This document shows, one piece after another, positions 33,501 through 36,109 of a DNA stretch of 36,109 bases; positions within the stretch are counted from its first letter, which is position 1, and every line of letters begins with the position of its first letter. This DNA comes from an uncultured Clostridia bacterium. GTDB lineage: Bacteria; Bacillota; Clostridia; Christensenellales; UBA1242. The notes below the pieces were generated by a model. It searched no databases. It was not told where the DNA came from and was given only the letters and a program-made list of their open reading frames with translations. The position numbers were made by a program, and so were the translations under genes. The stretch is taken from positions 1-36,109 of the forward strand of contig CAKVMJ010000015.1 of NCBI GenBank assembly GCA_934772445.1, read 5' to 3'.

Positions 33501-35588
33501 ACCATATTCAACAACCTTGCTCTTTGATGGACCTGTGGTTGTTGCACCATTAAATTCGAAGATAACTTTTGAAGTTCTAACAACTTCACTTAACCATAAT
33601 TTTAATGATTTATCACTATCACAAGCAATTGGAGAATCAAACCAATAATACTCACCTTGATTTCCGTTATCCCAACCATTAATGATTGAATAACTCTCAC
33701 TATTTGCTGTGGCTTCAATTTTATAAATTAAGTTATTATTTCTATAGATTAAAATAATATTTGCATTTTGTTTATAAATCTTTGTATCTGAGAATATTGC
33801 TAAATCGCAATTTGATGTTGTGGTTAAAACAACTTCATTATCACTATTATAAACAGTGATTGTAGCTAAACCGCTAATCTCATTTTCTTCACCAACTAAC
33901 CATTGGCTCAAACTTAAATTATAAACATCAACTTTAACTTCTTTCACATCGCTGAAATCATCATACTCTGTGTAATCAGTTTCATCAACATCATTAATTT
34001 TTTCAAATCTTAAAATTGGATAACCATTATTTAATGTTGAATCAATATTCCAAATCTTTTCGAAATTCCATCTAACTACAACTGTTTCTTCAGTAATGAA
34101 TTTGCCATCTTTATTAACAATTCTTTCAACTCTTTCGTGAGAATAATAATTCTCAGCAACTTTCATTTTATTTGAATTGTAAGGATAAACGAAATAAATC
34201 TTTTCTTCCCTATCAATAACAGCACTAATTGTGTTATCAAAGATTTGGTCACTACCAATACCATCATATTGTTTTAGAATATCAGCTTCTTCAACATTTA
34301 GATTATCAATATCATAATAGCAACCAACAATTCTATTTAGATAAACAGATTTGCCATCTTCTGTGATAACAATATCATAGTTTACACCAATAATGCCACC
34401 AATGATTTCATTATTAACATTGCTTAATTTAGCAACATAAACTTTAACTGCGCTATAGCAATCTTTAATTCTTGCTGAAGCTAAATTTGTTAAATAATTT
34501 TCACTAGTTGTTTCAAATGTTTGGAATGTGTTGTAACCAACCACACCACCAAATATAACGCCATCAGCTAATGTTACATCGCCAACACTATAAGAATAGA
34601 TAACTGTTCCGGCTTGGTTCATACCAACCACACCACCGATTGTTCCGCTAATGCCATTTTCTGAACCGAAACTTAAATTAACCGCACATCTATCAACTCT
34701 TGATAAATATCTATTATAAACGCCATCTTTTGTTTCATCAACTGAACCGTTAACACCAACGATACCGCCAATGTAATCTGCTCTAACACCATCAAAGTTT
34801 ACTGTTCTAACTTCAATTCTTTCAATATATCCTAAGTTTATTCCTGCAACTGTACCTAAAGTACCATAATCGCCAACCGCTTTGAAGTTATCAAATTTTA
34901 AATTGTAAACTCTACCAGTGTTTGTGATTGAACTAAATAAACCGCAGTTATTGAAGTCTGCACTAACGCCTTCATTATTAACCATAAAGTTCGTTCTTGA
35001 AATTGTTAGGTTTTGAATTGAATAACCATTACCATCAAGCCAGCCACCGAAATCGCCAAGTGGTTTCCAGTATCCGCCATAAACAGATGAAACATCAATA
35101 TCTGAAACTAGTTTATAGCAAGCATTTAATGTGTATTTAGAATACTTACCTGTGCTATCGCCAATTCCTGCTAATTGCTCTGGTTTAGCTAGATAGAAAG
35201 GAGTATCCTTTTCACCATTACCAACAAACACATCAAGATACATAACAGAATAATGTTTGTTGCTTGTTTTAATAACTATTCTAGCAACACCACCTTCGTT
35301 TGCATAGAAAGTTCTAGTTTCTTCATCTTTTAAAACTAAAACAGTTTTATCTTTTTCATTTTCAATCTCAATATCTATCTTAGTTTTATCACTTTTATTT
35401 TCCTGCTTTATATCAATCGTAAATGTTTCACCAACATCGGTATAAATAGTATTATCAGCTAATGTGATAATATCTTCTCCTGAAGCAGAAACGGAAATAA
35501 CCTCCAATCCGCCTACCAATTTAATAATAGTGAAACTTAGCACAATTGCTGTGATAATAACTAAGCACCAAGCTAACACTTTTCTCAT
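30537..35588 (-). CDS. giant surface protein: GLUG region and 12 InlB repeats
   Basis: A 1683-aa exported protein. An N-terminal membrane segment (about 5-27) follows MRK. Next come a beta domain (about 35-125; an Ig-like guess) and GNGEKDTPFYLAKPEQLAGI, the entry motif of GLUG surface proteins. A region of GLUG repeats follows (GGIVGVN, GGVVGMN, GGVVGYN, GGIIGVN; about 180-420), then a linker. The last ~1010 aa are 12 InlB-type repeats (ITFNANGGSGSM...FTRSGYTFxGW...LYAVW). The protein ends right after the last repeat with YAVWTKK, with no sorting signal. ATG 35588 has GAGGTGG ahead of it; the GTG at 35597 lies in that site. Promoter consensus is perfect, so it is probably well expressed. Likely an adhesin or envelope structure. 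Confidence 0.85.
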   Translation of the reverse strand: MRKVLAWCLVIITAIVLSFTIIKLVGGLEVISVSASGEDIITLADNTIYTDVGETFTIDIKQENKSDKTKIDIEIENEKDKTVLVLKDEETRTFYANEGGVARIVIKTSNKHYSVMYLDVFVGNGEKDTPFYLAKPEQLAGIGDSTGKYSKYTLNACYKLVSDIDVSSVYGGYWKPLGDFGGWLDGNGYSIQNLTISRTNFMVNNEGVSADFNNCGLFSSITNTGRVYNLKFDNFKAVGDYGTLGTVAGINLGYIERIEVRTVNFDGVRADYIGGIVGVNGSVDETKDGVYNRYLSRVDRCAVNLSFGSENGISGTIGGVVGMNQAGTVIYSYSVGDVTLADGVIFGGVVGYNTFQTFETTSENYLTNLASARIKDCYSAVKVYVAKLSNVNNEIIGGIIGVNYDIVITEDGKSVYLNRIVGCYYDIDNLNVEEADILKQYDGIGSDQIFDNTISAVIDREEKIYFVYPYNSNKMKVAENYYSHERVERIVNKDGKFITEETVVVRWNFEKIWNIDSTLNNGYPILRFEKINDVDETDYTEYDDFSDVKEVKVDVYNLSLSQWLVGEENEISGLATITVYNSDNEVVLTTTSNCDLAIFSDTKIYKQNANIILIYRNNNLIYKIEATANSESYSIINGWDNGNQGEYYWFDSPIACDSDKSLKLWLSEVVRTSKVIFEFNGATTTGPSKSKVVEYGKEYGSLPTPTKLGYIFGGWYLENNFITYIDRNSIVSTTASQHYLYAKWIPNSSTDDPVIQTVTIYLNANGGSLNQTVIVRQKGGTYGALPIPTKAGYVFEGWFADSTLTREVTSTTILVSNSTHILYAKWKLINTNPEKKYVTVSFNANGGSGSMGVQTIEYNVPTQLKGNAFSRYGYTFQGWSTNPNGSIVYTNYHTVTFTNTQSSYLTLYAIWKKNQSTDPNPEVNYLTITFNANGGYGSMSSQIIQYNTQVTLNRNTFTRSGYKFVGWTNGKTGILFTDGQVVKFVKGTSDYLTLYAVWQKETTNPDPVDPPITYRLTISFNSNGGIGSMSNQIVDYNTTITLRSNRFTRSGYTFAGWSTKSSSNEIIFKDGARINFVRGTSDYLTLYAVWTKTSTGPVNPSVNYLTITFNANGGSGTMSKQTVTYEVATSLNANRFTRSGYKFIGWARTSSATSALFGDCATIKFTKGTSDYLTLYAVWQKVSTTPDNPPVSDTLSIYYNANNGSGSMPMQSVKYGVVVTLRTNTFTRSGYRFLGWARTSTSNTVLFRDGASIKFTQGNSDTLTLYAVWQKIESGSTAQYSTITYNANGGSGSMSGRTVERGSTITLNANKFTRSGYTFAGWATSSSASSADFPDRAKVQINAASLTLYAVWTKQSSSSVAMLTISYNANGGSGSMSSQTVNYNVEVTLSSNKFTRSGHTFVGWARSSTATTALFSDQATLKFTKGSSDTLNLYAVWSKQSTSSNVTISYNANGGSGSMSSQTVTKGVYVTLKANAFIRSGYSFAGWTTSPSGTVAIYRDCAQVSITSNLSLYAVWTEKSTSSTASLTISFNANGGSGSMGSQTVSYDVEVTLKANIFTRSGYTFVGWARSSSATSATFSDQATLKFTRGSSDSLSLYAVWQKQSTSTNVTISYSANGGSGSMSSQTVAQGAYVTLRTNTFTRSGYTFAGWTTKPNGTVAIYSNGARISVSSSITLYAVWTKK
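30540..31520 (-). repeat. recent 492-bp tandem duplication of an InlB repeat pair
   Basis: Repeats 11-12 and 9-10 of the surface protein are copies of the same A-B pair. Aligned landmarks are 492 bp apart: GTCCAAAC at 30547 and 31039, and CCATACTGC at 30786 and 31278. Long blocks are identical, for instance AGAACTCAT near the end of each B unit. Confidence 0.8.
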
Positions 35589-35649
35589 AATACCCACCTC
35601 TAATATTATAAATTTTTTAATTTTCTTTGCACATATTTTTAGTTACATA

Positions 35650-35678
35650 ATTATAGCAAAATTTGTCAAATATGTCAA
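35650..35678 (-). promoter_or_regulatory. consensus promoter of the 1683-aa surface protein
   Basis: TTGACA (35673-35678), 17 bp, TATAAT (35650-35655) on the minus strand: a perfect sigma-A promoter. A second TTGACA lies in the spacer. TAGTTACATA (35640-35649) abuts the -10 box on its downstream side. Confidence 0.8.
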
Positions 35679-35774
35679 TAGCATACAATCATAATTTTAA
35701 ATGATAAAACCGCAAATCTGTTTTTTAAAATTAAGAGTTTTATATAGTTTGTGCAATATATTATATTTAAAGCA

Positions 35775-35802
35775 AAAACCGCCTAAAAATTTAAGCGGTT
35801 TT
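35775..35802 (-). terminator. terminator of the edge gene
   Basis: AAAACCGC (35775-35782) and GCGGTTTT (35795-35802) form a stem that starts inside the stop codon of the acidic-tailed gene. TAAATTTTTA adds inner pairs, and the stem is followed by T residues on the minus strand. Confidence 0.75.
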
Positions 35803-36109
35803 AATTTTTATATTTATCGTCATCGTCATCGTCATCATCATCTTCAGAATCATCAATATCATCTTCATCTTCTTCATCGATTTCATCTAAATCTGCATCA
35901 TCAAGGAAAGCTTCATCTAAATCCTGCATATCTTCCTCTGTTGGAACATATTCATCATCTTCATCTTCTTCTTTCATATCTTCATCTTCTTCCAAATCTT
36001 TTGCAAATGTGTTATCTAATTCTTCATCAATATCATTTTCAATTGGAAGCAAATCTAATTCATCATCTTCATCTTGTTTTTGAACGAATGTACGCCAATC
36101 CACATCATC
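35801..36109 (-). CDS. C-terminal part of an extremely acidic protein (cut by window edge)
   Basis: The frame stays open to the window edge, so this is probably the end of a longer gene; a GTG at 36103 is the only start-like codon near the edge and has no visible ribosome site. About 56 of the last 100 residues are Asp or Glu, with a run of nine aspartates close to the end (DDDDDKYKN). RNA polymerase delta (RpoE) of Firmicutes ends in just such a tail and is a candidate. The diagnostic N-terminal domain is outside the window, so the identity is open. Confidence 0.5.
   Translation of the reverse strand, partial: DDVDWRTFVQKQDEDDELDLLPIENDIDEELDNTFAKDLEEDEDMKEEDEDDEYVPTEEDMQDLDEAFLDDADLDEIDEEDEDDIDDSEDDDDDDDDDKYKN

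Overview
The window is AT-rich chromosomal DNA from a Gram-positive (Firmicutes-type) anaerobe. The evidence is a DnaB/DnaD-like plus DnaI-like helicase-loader pair, SpoVG, MurC (so the cell makes peptidoglycan), a rubrerythrin, AAGGAGG-type ribosome sites and TTGACA/TATAAT promoters. Very large InlB-repeat (Listeria-Bacteroides repeat) surface proteins with uncleaved N-terminal anchors suggest an uncultured low-GC gut Clostridia/Bacilli lineage. The exact taxon cannot be read from the sequence.

Layout. (1) 1-1657 looks like the end of an integrated mobile element. It holds a winged-helix replication-initiator-like gene, a small XRE regulator, four iterons, an AT-rich tract, a perfect DnaA box, and a 25-bp tRNA 3' end (CCA included) that serves as the attachment core; a tRNA-type terminator follows. 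(2) 2001-4592 (minus) is an operon of cysS, a small serine hydrolase and an RsmC-like methyltransferase, divergent from pyk (4832-6247, plus). (3) 6285-13882 (minus) holds a 2010-aa surface protein (GLUG region, 14 InlB repeats, then a 336-aa tail with 68 cysteines) and a DUF4097-like membrane-anchored protein. (4) 14061-16135 (minus) is an operon of a membrane-anchored Mrr-type nuclease, a metal/arsenic-type permease and queH. (5) 16238-17320 is an unknown acidic-tailed protein, divergent from rubrerythrin (17437-18024). (6) 18089-25904 (minus) is a two-gene operon: a membrane-anchored secreted protein and a 2300-aa protein made of eight ~185-aa tandem modules followed by InlB repeats. (7) 26084-30046 (minus) holds the helicase-loader operon, with DnaA boxes at its promoter, and murC, followed by spoVG (plus). 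(8) 30537-35588 (minus) is a 1683-aa GLUG/InlB-repeat surface protein with a 12-repeat tail. (9) The right edge cuts a gene ending in an extremely acidic tail.

How it fits together. About 18 kb, half the window, codes for three giant exported repeat proteins. None has a sorting motif that I can see, and each has an N-terminal membrane anchor. They sit between ordinary housekeeping genes. Two of their promoters (at 25943-25971 and 35650-35678) carry the same TAGTTACATA element next to the -10 box, so they may share a regulator. The most novel-looking pieces are the eight-module protein with its partner, and the cysteine-rich tail of the 2010-aa protein.
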